A stretch of DNA of 9,415 nt from Opitutia bacterium (GTDB taxonomy: Bacteria; Verrucomicrobiota; Verrucomicrobiia; Opitutales; Seribacteraceae), in contig JABGUO010000108.1 in the NCBI GenBank assembly GCA_018646565.1, positions 1 to 9,415 of the forward strand. Reading direction: 5' to 3'. Made by a program: the position numbers and the translations under genes. Below are positions 1 to 7,900 of this stretch, piece after piece. Numbering within the stretch: position 1 is the stretch's first letter; each line of letters begins with the position of its first letter. Below the pieces are notes generated by a model. The model saw only the letters and a list, made by a program, of their open reading frames with translations. It made no database searches and had not been told where the DNA came from.

Positions 1-185
1 CATTAATCAAGTACCTCGACGGGGTGACTGATGAGGATATTCTCGGTATGAATGTACCCCCTGGAATGCCTTTGGTTTACGAATTGGATGAAGATTTAAA
101 ACCAATTTCCCGCCAGTACCTGGGCGATCCGGAAAAAGTGGCCAAGGCCATGGAGGCAGTGGCAAACCAGGGCAAGGCAAAGTAG
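1..185 (+). CDS. gpmA: 2,3-bisphosphoglycerate-dependent phosphoglycerate mutase, C-terminal fragment
   Basis: This is the last 60 codons of a gene that begins left of the window; the reading frame starts at base 3 and stops at TAG 183-185. The enzyme interconverts 3- and 2-phosphoglycerate in cytoplasmic glycolysis and gluconeogenesis. The visible tail carries the conserved end of the GpmA family: a [13 protein letters not shown] stretch, then LKP, then QYLGD, ending in a helix and AVANQGKAK, very close to the E. coli GpmA tail as I remember it. The family is about 230-250 residues long, so roughly three quarters is missing, including the catalytic histidines. The intact stop gives no sign of decay. 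No terminator hairpin is visible before folE2, 56 bases downstream, so read-through into that gene is possible. Confidence 0.93.
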   Translation, partial: LIKYLDGVTDEDILGMNVPPGMPLVYELDEDLKPISRQYLGDPEKVAKAMEAVANQGKAK

Positions 186-241
186 AGCATTCCTTATATC
201 TCCGATTTGCTTTCACTTAGAAACTGAACAAAATTTCTTTT

Positions 242-1195
242 ATGGAAACGAAACCTAATTCCTCCGATAATTTAATCCGTACTTACGACCCAAACTTTCA
301 GGTCACTCCGGAGTACCGCGATTCTCTGCCCGATGTCCAAAATTCCGGTTGTGCAGAGCTTGACGGTGCCCGTGTGCCCATTTTGCAGGTTGGAATATCC
401 GGTTTCCGTCTCCCCCTCAGTTATGTGGGACCGGATGGGGAAAATCTCAATATCGAAACGGCAGTGACTGGCACAGTCAGTTTGGATGCGGATAAAAAGG
501 GAATTAATATGTCCCGTATCATACGGATCTTTTACGAATATAAAGACGAGACTTTCTCTCCGGAAATTTTTGCCCGGATATTAAAAGAGTACAAAAACAG
601 GCTTGATTCCCGGGAGGCCCGTTTAAAGGCACAGTTTTCATATCCCATGTTACAGGAGAGTTTGCGGAGTGGATTGCAGGGTTTTCAATTCTATGATTGT
701 TGCTTTGAAGGAATAATTGACCGGGCAGACAGAATCCGAAAAATTATCCATTTTGACTTCGTCTATTCATCGGCCTGCCCCTGTGCTTCGGAACTCTCTG
801 AACATGCCCGGGAAAAACGCAACCTGCTTGCGATTCCCCATTCCCAGAGGAGTAAGGCACGGATCAGTGTGGAGGTGCACCCGGACAAGGAAATCTCCCT
901 GCTTGAATTGCGTGATTTATGCATTAATGGATTGAGTACGGAAACTCAGGTCATGGTCCGCCGGGAGGATGAACAGGCATTTGCAGAATTAAATGGTGCC
1001 AATGTTAAGTTTGTCGAGGATGCCGCCCGTTTGCTTTACAAACAGTTAAACGAGGAGTCCAAGATTATTGATTTTCGGGTGGTTTGTTCGCACTTTGAAT
1101 CCTTGCATTCCCACGATGCGGTGGCAGTGCTGTGCCGGGCCGTGGATGGTGGATTTCGGGCCGAGTTTGAAGATTTTTCAAACTTAAACAGCTAA
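242..1195 (+). CDS. folE2: GTP cyclohydrolase FolE2 (type IB)
   Basis: FolE2 converts GTP to 7,8-dihydroneopterin triphosphate, the first step of tetrahydrofolate synthesis and a source of precursor for queuosine-type modified bases. It acts in the cytoplasm. The 317-residue length is in the upper part of the family range. Hallmarks are PDVQN at 30-34, KGINMSR at 86-92, the [12 protein letters not shown] segment at 177-188 whose cysteines and histidine match the metal/active-site region, PHSQRS at 199-204, VRREDEQA near 239-246, FVEDAAR at 257-263 and ESLHSHDA at 286-293. ATG 242 is the only standard start after the in-frame stop at 218-220. The leader before it is A/T-rich with no clear Shine-Dalgarno sequence. 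FolE2 is known to work with metals other than zinc and is Zur-controlled in some bacteria, but no convincing Zur site is visible. The next gene starts 10 bases after the stop, suggesting a shared transcript. Confidence 0.95.
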   Translation: METKPNSSDNLIRTYDPNFQVTPEYRDSLPDVQNSGCAELDGARVPILQVGISGFRLPLSYVGPDGENLNIETAVTGTVSLDADKKGINMSRIIRIFYEYKDETFSPEIFARILKEYKNRLDSREARLKAQFSYPMLQESLRSGLQGFQFYDCCFEGIIDRADRIRKIIHFDFVYSSACPCASELSEHAREKRNLLAIPHSQRSKARISVEVHPDKEISLLELRDLCINGLSTETQVMVRREDEQAFAELNGANVKFVEDAARLLYKQLNEESKIIDFRVVCSHFESLHSHDAVAVLCRAVDGGFRAEFEDFSNLNS

Positions 1196-1205
1196 TCTGA
1201 CTGCG

Positions 1206-2381
1206 ATGGCCGATGTTCCAATTCGCGAAGATTCCGCGAATTTCGACCCTGTATCGTACCAAATTATTGGAGATACAAAAGAACTCCCTCACTTGTTAAT
1301 TGAAGTGGAAGAGCTACTTTCCCGGGCTACGATTCGAAATCCATATTTTAGTCCTGAATGGATCGAATGCTGGTGGAAAAGAGTGGATCTGGGAACCAAG
1401 CCATTAGTCGTCATATCCCGTTGTGCAAGCGGTCGGTTAGAGGGTTTTTGGCCTTTTGTGGAACGACCCGCAGTTTTATGGTCGAAGGGGCTTTGGCCCA
1501 TGGTCTACGACGAGGCAAATTACTTTGTCCCGATTGCGACCAATGCGGGAATGCCCGCTTTGATTACTGGTCTAAAAGCACAGCTTAAGAAATATCAGTT
1601 TTGCTGGATTCCATTGATGAATAATTCTTTTTGGGAGGAGTATTGGGAAAAAGAGATCGCGCAATCGCGATTTCCCACTATTGCCCGTTCACCAAGAATG
1701 ACATCGATTGTAGATGTGGGGACAGGGGGATTTGATGAATTTTGGTCGGGCAAGATGGGCACGAAGAGCCGAAAGTCATTGCGTTATGACCAAAAATCCC
1801 TTGGCGAAAAGGGGAAGGTTGAAGTTGAAGTGGCAACCAATGAAAAAGAGGTTCGGGCAATGTTGCCCGCGTCCTGTCTGGTCGAGGTAAATTCCTGGAA
1901 GTCAGAACAGGTAGCCGGATTATATTCGATTCGGGGGAAACGGGCATTTTTTTTCGAACTGCTTCCTAAATTGGCCAGGAATAGTCGCGTACGCCTCACT
2001 ATGATTCGAGTCGAGGATGAACCGATTGCCTGGGAACTTGATTTGTTGGACAATGACTTTTGCGGAATTCATAATTTATCTTTTGATCAGAGTTGGAAAA
2101 AATACTCTCCTGGAAAGCAGTTAATGGAAAAGAACCTTCGTCTTGCATGGGAAGAGGGGAGGCGAGTGGATTTTTTACCCAGTAATTTAGAATACAAAAA
2201 AAAGATTGCCACCCGGATTGAACCTGTTCGGGAATTACATCTTTTTAAAAAGTCACTTCGTGGATTCTTAGCTCGTCGATTAATACAATGGAATATGAAA
2301 GTTAGAAAAGAGATCATCGTCCGGGCGTCGCCTTCAAAAGCGAGGGACTTTTTACGCCAAGCAGGCGAAATCAATAGTTGA
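1206..2381 (+). CDS. GNAT-superfamily acyltransferase, CelD/BioF2-like (Acetyltransf_6)
   Basis: A 391-residue protein resembling the CelD/BcsL (BioF2-like) branch of the GNAT superfamily, which transfers acyl groups from CoA and is often tied to envelope or exopolysaccharide modification. An N-terminal half-domain (about 45-165) contains NPYFSPEWIECWW. The recognisable acetyltransferase fold runs about 180-345: KSRKSLRYDQKSL near 187-199, a central strand region at 260-280, then YSPGKQLMEKNLRLAWEEG at 300-318, followed by VDFLPSNLEYK at 321-331, the usual family ending. A basic tail (345-380) may contact membrane or nucleic acid; that is inference. There is no signal peptide or membrane helix. 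The start lies 10 bases after folE2. ATG 1206 is preferred because the next methionine is residue 99. A perfect 8-bp inverted repeat lies over codons 5-13. The substrate cannot be named. Confidence 0.8.
   Translation: MADVPIREDSANFDPVSYQIIGDTKELPHLLIEVEELLSRATIRNPYFSPEWIECWWKRVDLGTKPLVVISRCASGRLEGFWPFVERPAVLWSKGLWPMVYDEANYFVPIATNAGMPALITGLKAQLKKYQFCWIPLMNNSFWEEYWEKEIAQSRFPTIARSPRMTSIVDVGTGGFDEFWSGKMGTKSRKSLRYDQKSLGEKGKVEVEVATNEKEVRAMLPASCLVEVNSWKSEQVAGLYSIRGKRAFFFELLPKLARNSRVRLTMIRVEDEPIAWELDLLDNDFCGIHNLSFDQSWKKYSPGKQLMEKNLRLAWEEGRRVDFLPSNLEYKKKIATRIEPVRELHLFKKSLRGFLARRLIQWNMKVRKEIIVRASPSKARDFLRQAGEINS
1220..1242 (+). repeat. Perfect 8-bp inverted repeat at the start of the acyltransferase gene
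   Basis: AATTCGCG at 1220-1227 and CGCGAATT at 1235-1242 are exact reverse complements separated by 7 bases. As RNA this would form a stem-loop beginning 14 bases after the start of the acyltransferase gene and could affect ribosome loading or uncouple it from folE2. No T run follows, so it is not a normal terminator. It lies inside coding sequence and may be coincidental. Confidence 0.4.
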
Positions 2382-2427
2382 GCTCTTTTCTATTGCTAAT
2401 ATGATGGCATCTAAAGAAAAGTAAGCC

Positions 2428-3078
2428 GTGACCGATTTAACAAAACAACTACAAGATATGCGGGAAGAGTACGAGGGTACACCTTTACGAAAAAACGATT
2501 TGAACTCCTGTCCATTTGTGCAGTTCTCCGCTTGGTTACTAGATGCCCAAAAGGAAAAGATTCCCGATCCCAATGCCTGCAGTTTATGCACCGTGGATTC
2601 GGATTCCAAACCAATGAGCCGGGCTGTTTTGCTCAAGGGGATTGAGGAGGAGAAATTTATTTTTTATACCAATTACAATAGTCGAAAAGCAAAGCACTTA
2701 ATGGAAAACCCCTATGCCACAATGCATTTCCCCTGGTTTTCAATCGAGCGTCAGGTCGTGGTGGCCGGCCGAGTGAGTAAAGTGGCGGAGGATAAATCGG
2801 AGGAGTATTTTAATTCTCGACCATCAATGAGCAAGTTGGGAGCGTGGGCATCCCTACAAAGCAAACCATTGGAGTCGAGAGAGGCATTAGAAGAGTCATT
2901 TGTGAAAGCACGGGAAAAATGGGGAGACCAACCACCGAAGCCTCCTCATTGGGGAGGTTTTGCTTTGGACGCAGATTCAATCGAATTTTGGCAAGGTGGA
3001 CCAGCCCGTCTGCATGATCGGTTTATTTACGGAAAGAACGCAGGGCAAGAATGGTCGATTAATCGATTTTATCCTTAA
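2428..3078 (+). CDS. pdxH: Pyridoxamine/pyridoxine 5'-phosphate oxidase
   Basis: PdxH is an FMN-dependent cytoplasmic homodimer that oxidises pyridoxamine or pyridoxine 5'-phosphate with O2 to pyridoxal 5'-phosphate. The 216-residue length equals the family norm (E. coli 218). Conserved segments appear in order: YEGTPLRKNDL near 15-25, SRAVLLKG at 64-71, YTNYNSRKAKHL at 80-91 (FMN contacts), FPWFSIERQVVVAG at 101-114, YFNSRPSMSKLGAWAS at 127-142, WGGF near the end, and IEFWQGGPARLHDR followed by the WSINRFYP terminus. The start is GTG 2428, preceded by a purine-rich AAGAAAAG and an in-frame TAA at 2422. The alternative ATG at codon 11 would remove part of the N-terminal helix that aligns with E. 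coli PdxH, so GTG is preferred. The gap from the preceding gene is 46 bases. The stop overlaps the next start as TAATG. Confidence 0.95.
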   Translation: MTDLTKQLQDMREEYEGTPLRKNDLNSCPFVQFSAWLLDAQKEKIPDPNACSLCTVDSDSKPMSRAVLLKGIEEEKFIFYTNYNSRKAKHLMENPYATMHFPWFSIERQVVVAGRVSKVAEDKSEEYFNSRPSMSKLGAWASLQSKPLESREALEESFVKAREKWGDQPPKPPHWGGFALDADSIEFWQGGPARLHDRFIYGKNAGQEWSINRFYP

Positions 3079-3260
3079 TGAATAAAGAAAAAGAAAAACC
3101 GTTGGATGATTTGCTTTCGCTTCGAGGAAAGCCATTTTCTGATTGGAAAGAAGAACGGAAATATTTACGGGAAAAATGGGGTATGCAGGGCAGGCAGGTA
3201 TCCACCGATTTTTCTGAGTTAAAAAAGAAAAGTAAACCCAAAAACACGAAAGAAAAATGA
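3078..3260 (+). CDS. Small uncharacterised charged protein between pdxH and menB
   Basis: A 60-residue gene that I do not recognise. Its ATG shares one base with the pdxH stop (TAATG, 3076-3080), and its TGA overlaps the menB start by four bases (ATGA, 3257-3260), so translation is probably coupled on both sides. That double overlap is the main evidence that it is real. The protein is hydrophilic and very rich in Lys and Glu. It has basic ends (NKEKEK near the start, [12 protein letters not shown] at the end) around a middle segment with [24 protein letters not shown] at about 12-35, which looks helical and amphipathic. It has no cysteines, no signal peptide and no membrane segment. It could be a small binding partner or regulator of a neighbour, or simply a lineage-specific protein. 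No function is assigned. Confidence 0.68.
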   Translation: MNKEKEKPLDDLLSLRGKPFSDWKEERKYLREKWGMQGRQVSTDFSELKKKSKPKNTKEK

Positions 3261-4084
3261 CTTGGCAGAAAATCGGGGATTTTGAGGATATAATTTACGA
3301 GAAACAAAAAGGGGTGGCAAAAGTTACGATTAACCGTCCTGAGAAAAGAAATGCGTTTCGGCCCAAAACTGTCAGCGAGATGTACCAAGCCTTTCTGGAT
3401 GCCAGGGAAGATTCAACGATTGGAGTTGTTCTGCTAACTGGAGCTGGACCCCATACTGATGGGAAATATGCTTTTTGCTCGGGGGGGGATCAGAGTGTGC
3501 GTGGAGATGCTGGGTATGTAGGGGAAGACGGAGTTCCCAGGCTCAATGTTCTCGATTTGCAAAAGTTAATTCGTTCGATGCCTAAAGTAGTTATTGCCTT
3601 GGTTGCCGGTTATGCAATTGGAGGCGGGCATGTCTTGCATGTGGTCTGTGATCTGACCATTGCTGCAGACAATGCAATTTTTGGACAGACTGGCCCCAAG
3701 GTGGGCAGTTTTGATGGTGGTTTTGGTTCTGGCTATCTCGCCCGGATTGTCGGGCATAAGAAGGCCCGGGAAATTTGGTACCTTTGTAGGCAGTACAATG
3801 CACAGGAAGCATTGGATATGGGCTTGGTTAATAAGGTCGTACCGATTGATGATCTGGAAAAGGAAGGCTTGCAGTGGGCAAGTGAGGTGATGGAGAAAAG
3901 TCCGTTGGCGATTCGTTGCCTAAAGTCCGCATTTAATGCCGAGTGTGATGGACAGGCCGGGATTCAGGAACTAGCGGGAAATGCCACATTGCTGTATTAT
4001 TTATCGGAGGAAGGATCGGAAGGAAAAAAATCTTTTCTTGAAAAAAGACCGCCCAACTTTTCACAGTATCCTTGGTTACCCTAA
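3257..4084 (+). CDS. menB: 1,4-dihydroxy-2-naphthoyl-CoA synthase
   Basis: MenB, a crotonase-fold enzyme, closes the second ring of the naphthoquinone by converting o-succinylbenzoyl-CoA to 1,4-dihydroxy-2-naphthoyl-CoA in menaquinone synthesis. The 275-residue length fits the family. Motifs: [11 protein letters not shown] at 26-36, [10 protein letters not shown] at 74-83, [11 protein letters not shown] at 118-128 (oxyanion-hole glycines), [18 protein letters not shown] at 131-148, VGSFDGGFG at 149-157 with the catalytic Asp at 153, AREIWYLCR at 170-178 and a C-terminal [10 protein letters not shown] at 247-256, where Tyr248 aligns with the E. coli catalytic tyrosine. Gly146 in QTGPK, rather than Asp, marks the bicarbonate-dependent subtype. 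The start overlaps the small upstream gene by four bases and is preceded by a purine-rich AAAGAAAA. The gene implies menaquinone-based respiration through the classical Men pathway; other men genes are outside the window. Confidence 0.97.
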   Translation: MTWQKIGDFEDIIYEKQKGVAKVTINRPEKRNAFRPKTVSEMYQAFLDAREDSTIGVVLLTGAGPHTDGKYAFCSGGDQSVRGDAGYVGEDGVPRLNVLDLQKLIRSMPKVVIALVAGYAIGGGHVLHVVCDLTIAADNAIFGQTGPKVGSFDGGFGSGYLARIVGHKKAREIWYLCRQYNAQEALDMGLVNKVVPIDDLEKEGLQWASEVMEKSPLAIRCLKSAFNAECDGQAGIQELAGNATLLYYLSEEGSEGKKSFLEKRPPNFSQYPWLP

Positions 4085-4096
4085 TTTTTGAAACCT

Positions 4097-4897
4097 ATGC
4101 AAATTTATCTCCATCAAAATAATCAACAGACCGGGCCTTTTACATTGCCACGTATTTCTGCCCGATTAGTTTCTGGAGATCTTGACTCGGCAACTCTTGC
4201 CTGGCATGAGGGCCTGGATAATTGGTATCCATTAAATCATGAAAAATGGCAGGCCCTTGGGGTAGTCGCTCCACCCCCCAAAGAAAAAGTCCCTGTTCAG
4301 CAAAGTGCTCCGGTTGAGGAGACCAAAGAAGAAGAACCCATATTTGATTCTGTATCTAAGGAGCTAACTGACGAGGGGGACTCCATTGATCAATCTACTG
4401 AGGAATTGAGTGAATCGGTGCCTATCGTGGAGGAGGAACCTGCTAGTCCTTCTTTTGCCTCTTACTCGGAGGAGGATTTCAAACCGCCTTCATTTGAGGA
4501 GATGGAAAAGCAAATGATTGAATTGCGGGAAAAGAGGCTGGGTTTCCCAGAGGCGATCGGGCGACGTGCTCAAGAGATTAACTTTCGGGATGAGGAAATT
4601 GAGGATGCTTGGGGAGTCGTAGAAAAAGCATTGGAATCTGCCAAGGGTGAGGAAAAGGCTTTTGCCTCATTGGGGCAGGCTATTTTATCTGCCGGATTGA
4701 ATGACCCGGGGTTAGATGAACTGCGGGATGAGGAGCGCGATGTGGCCGACCGGATGTTGAACCTGCAAATGCAGCTTCGCCGGATGGGCGGAGCGAAGCA
4801 AATCAAAGGTCCGGCACCCTGGAAAAAATGGGTAATATTAGGTTTAACCGTACTATTTATAGGGGGAACGGTTGTTGGGGTTCTAATCGCCAGTTGA
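4097..4897 (+). CDS. GYF_2-domain protein with C-terminal membrane anchor
   Basis: A 266-residue protein. Residues 3-46 form a GYF_2-like domain: IYLHQNNQQTGPFT at the start, a helix, then a tryptophan-containing LAWHEGLDNWYPL end. In this family such domains are thought to bind proline-rich or partner peptides and often sit on bacterial membrane proteins. Residues 62-135 are very acidic, Pro/Ser/Glu-rich and probably disordered. Residues 134-232 are charged and likely helical or coiled-coil. Residues 245-264 form one hydrophobic segment after KGPAPWKKW, leaving almost no tail beyond the membrane, so a tail-anchored protein facing the cytoplasm is inferred. ATG 4097 is chosen because the GYF domain begins immediately after it; an in-frame TTG at 4088 would add three residues. 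There is no clear ribosome site. The gene follows menB by 12 bases and ends the plus-strand run. Its specific role is unknown. Confidence 0.75.
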   Translation: MQIYLHQNNQQTGPFTLPRISARLVSGDLDSATLAWHEGLDNWYPLNHEKWQALGVVAPPPKEKVPVQQSAPVEETKEEEPIFDSVSKELTDEGDSIDQSTEELSESVPIVEEEPASPSFASYSEEDFKPPSFEEMEKQMIELREKRLGFPEAIGRRAQEINFRDEEIEDAWGVVEKALESAKGEEKAFASLGQAILSAGLNDPGLDELRDEERDVADRMLNLQMQLRRMGGAKQIKGPAPWKKWVILGLTVLFIGGTVVGVLIAS

Positions 4898-4930
4898 TTT
4901 TCGAGCTAGCCTGCTTTCTCATTCATAAAA

Positions 4931-4960
4931 AAGCATCCCCCGGAAGTCCAGAGGATGCTT
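4931..4960. terminator. Hairpin terminator between convergent genes
   Basis: AAGCATCC at 4931-4938 pairs exactly with GGATGCTT at 4953-4960 across a 14-base loop. After one mismatch the flanking A/T bases pair further. On the minus strand the stem is followed by an unbroken T run (complement of the A run from 4927), a good intrinsic terminator for the large minus-strand gene ending at 4982. On the plus strand the stem is followed by the weaker ATTTATTA, so termination of the menB/GYF_2 transcript here is plausible but less certain. Confidence 0.75.
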
Positions 4961-4981
4961 ATTTATTAAATTGTAACTGGT

Positions 4982-7900
4982 TTACTTTACCACTTTCATA
5001 TTTCCACGCATGATGATGTGGTGCCCGGGGAAGGTGCAAACATAGGGATAATCCCCAGGTTTGGAAGGTGCGTTAAATTGAATCTCCTGTTCCGCTCCAT
5101 GGTCGATCAACTTACTGGCCCAAATTACATCTTTACTCGGTGGAACAAATCCGACCGCAAATCCATTGGCTCCCAATTTTAATGCTTCCATGGCAACTGA
5201 ATCCGCCTTGTTGGGAGAAACCAGAACGATGTTGTGGGGCATAAAGTCGGGATTAGAAAATATAAGATTAATTTTCTTACCTGCCTTAACCGTGAGGTTT
5301 GGTGTGTCGTACTTCATTTTTTCAACTAGCGTAGAAATACGAATGGTGGTTAATTCATTGGTATCCGAAATAATACCCGATTTTTGAGCAACTTCGATTT
5401 CTTCTTCCTCCATAACTTGTGATCCCTTTGCCGGATCTGCATTATACCAATGATGCTGAACAGTCAGGGCGGCCATTCTTGCATGTGGATTAGGAGACTT
5501 TAACAGATCATTAAGTAACCTGCCATTTCGTCGATTATGCTGCTGGTGGACCCAAAGTGCCTCCAAAAGATGATGGCCATCTTCTTTCTTTTTCGGGTCG
5601 AATTGTTTCAACCACTTTTGTGTGGCTTGGATAACGTTGTCCGTTTTCCTTTCACTCAATTCCACACGGGTACGGTGACGAACACCATCTGTTGGATGCT
5701 TCAAGTTTTCGAGCAATGCTTCAATGGGCTGTCCGTCTATCGCTACTTTCTTTTGCAGCGGTCTCTTAGTGTGGGTTACCCGGAATATACGACCGTGTTT
5801 GTGGTCGCGGTTGGGGTCGCGAACATTGTGCTGCATATGACCGATAATCACATTTTGCCAATCGGATATGTAAAGTCCTCCGTCTTGGCCAAAAATGGCG
5901 TCGGTGGGACGAAAGTTTTTATCACCGCTTAGCAGAAAGCCTTGAGACTGCTCGTTAATTTTAGTTCCGTCTGACATTTGCTTGGTAACCGTAAGGTTTT
6001 CTCCGTTGGGAGTACCCCATACTTCACCTAGTTTTGTTTTTTCGATCACCTTCTTTGCCTCTTTGCCTCGGCCAATTGTTTTGGTGAGTTCAAAGTTTCC
6101 ATCCCGGTGTAGTTTGTATTGTTTTACCCCGAGGAAACCAATCGAATTACAAATCAGAAAGTCGCCCTGCATATCCTCCGGGAAATTATCGCTGGAAAGA
6201 ATTTCACAGGCGGGAACCGGACGAACTTCCTTGCTCAGTAACGAGTGCATTTTCCAGGATTTTCCATCCGGGCGAACCTGATACGCACGGCCACCAGTTC
6301 CATCTGTCGCATAGTGATAGCCCCAATTGTCAAAGGCGATACCGTGTGGGTTTGGACTGTTACTTCCATGAAATGCAATGGTATGACGACGGGGGTCAAA
6401 GCGGTACATCGCGGAAGAAGTCGTTGCCAGGGATGGTCCCCAGGGGTGTTCGTGATTGTGTTGAAGAAAGACTCCACTCTGCCAGTAAATTCCACCACCG
6501 GGGCCAAAAATTAAATTATTTGCCGCATGGTGAGTATCCGATGTGCCCAGTCCCTGGAGAATAACATAGCGTTCATCCGCCTTATCATCGCCATCATTAT
6601 CCCGTAAAAATAGAAGATCAGGCCCGGAAGTAACCAGTACGCCCCCGTTCCAAAATTCAAAGCCCAGTGGATTATGTACTTTTGCGAATTCAATTACGCG
6701 GTCAGCTTTTCCATCATAATTATCATCGGGAAGAATGAGTAGGGCGTCATTCATCTCTTTCCCTGGTTCCCACATTGGATAAGTGGGCCAGACTGCAGCC
6801 CAGAGGCGACCCTTTGTATCGACCTGCATTTGTACCGGGTTTATTAACTCAGGAAAACGGCCTTCGTCTGCAAAAAGATTTACCTTGAAGCCATCACGAA
6901 CATCAAAGCGCTTCATGCTTTCTTGGGCATTAAAGTAGTTTGCATTTCCTTCTTTTCCTAAGTTTGAGCTTCGGCTTTTACCTCCAATATTTGAAACAAC
7001 TGAGATAGGCTTGGGGACGTTACTATCCTCTATACTCGCTTTTTTACCCTCGGCGGTAAGCCAGATAACTTGGTCGCGATTTGCGGTCATAATATCGAGC
7101 ATGATCAATTCATGTTGAAGAACTTCCGCATTAGACTGGTCATCCACGAAACGAAGTTTAGAGCGACCACCCCAGATGTCGTTTCCGTCTGTGGCACGAT
7201 AACGATTGTGCCAAGACCAATTCTTATCCCTTATGGATTGCCTAATCTTTTGGAGGGAAGGGGAGGCTAATACTTCTTTCTTCAGTAGTGCTTTTGCAAT
7301 GATTTCGGCAACGAGCCGGTTTCCTTCCTCATTCAAATGAGCACCATTGATGGTAAGTTGATTTTTATTCTCCTGAAAAAGTGTAAGTGTGGGATTGAAC
7401 AAATCCACATATTCAACACCAATCTCTTGAGCCGCGTCTTCAGTTGCCTTGGAATAGGCAGCAAGGTTGCGGTTATGGGCTTTTCCATTGGGTAGATTGC
7501 GATCTTTTAGATTCTGAAAAGCAATGGGGCTAAATAGTACAATTCTTGGGAATTTCTCTCCGTTTGGTTTGTAACTTCTTACTTTTCCAACAAAATCAAT
7601 GAGCAACTTCTTATGGTTTTCTGCATTTTTTGGACCGTCAAAGGATTCATTATATCCAAACATCGCAAAGACGACATCCGCTTTTACATGCTGAAGATAT
7701 TGATCCATTGGAGTAAATCCCTTACTTCTCGGGTACTTGTTTGGCCGATCGCCGGATAGGGACATATTTCGAAAAGAGATCTGCTGTCCTTTCAGGGCAC
7801 TTTGTAATACAGTTTCCATCCATGCATCGTGCTGCATCCGGTCGGCTAACCCGTTACCTAGAATCGCCACGATGTCGCCTTTTCTAAAAGAGAAGGGAAG

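Noticed and set aside
219..238. AGAAA/TTTCT inverted repeat upstream of folE2 as a possible Zur operator
   Set aside because: Only 5-bp arms in an A/T-rich leader, and the spacing and centre do not match the known Zur site; chance is likely.
1655..1670. ATCGCG-caat-CGCGAT hairpin
   Set aside because: Short inverted repeat in the middle of the acyltransferase coding region with no T run and no link to a start or stop.
2378..2402. Promoter before pdxH (TTGAGC and TAATAT)
   Set aside because: The two boxes are only 13 bases apart, too short for a sigma-70 promoter, and no better -35 exists for the TAATAT box.
3055..3066. 12-base palindrome TCGATTAATCGA at the end of pdxH
   Set aside because: It encodes conserved C-terminal PdxH residues; a palindrome of this length is expected by chance and has no second copy here.
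5537..5932. 131-codon plus-strand open frame
   Set aside because: Shadow of the HEAT and propeller coding region on the minus strand, with no recognisable domain.
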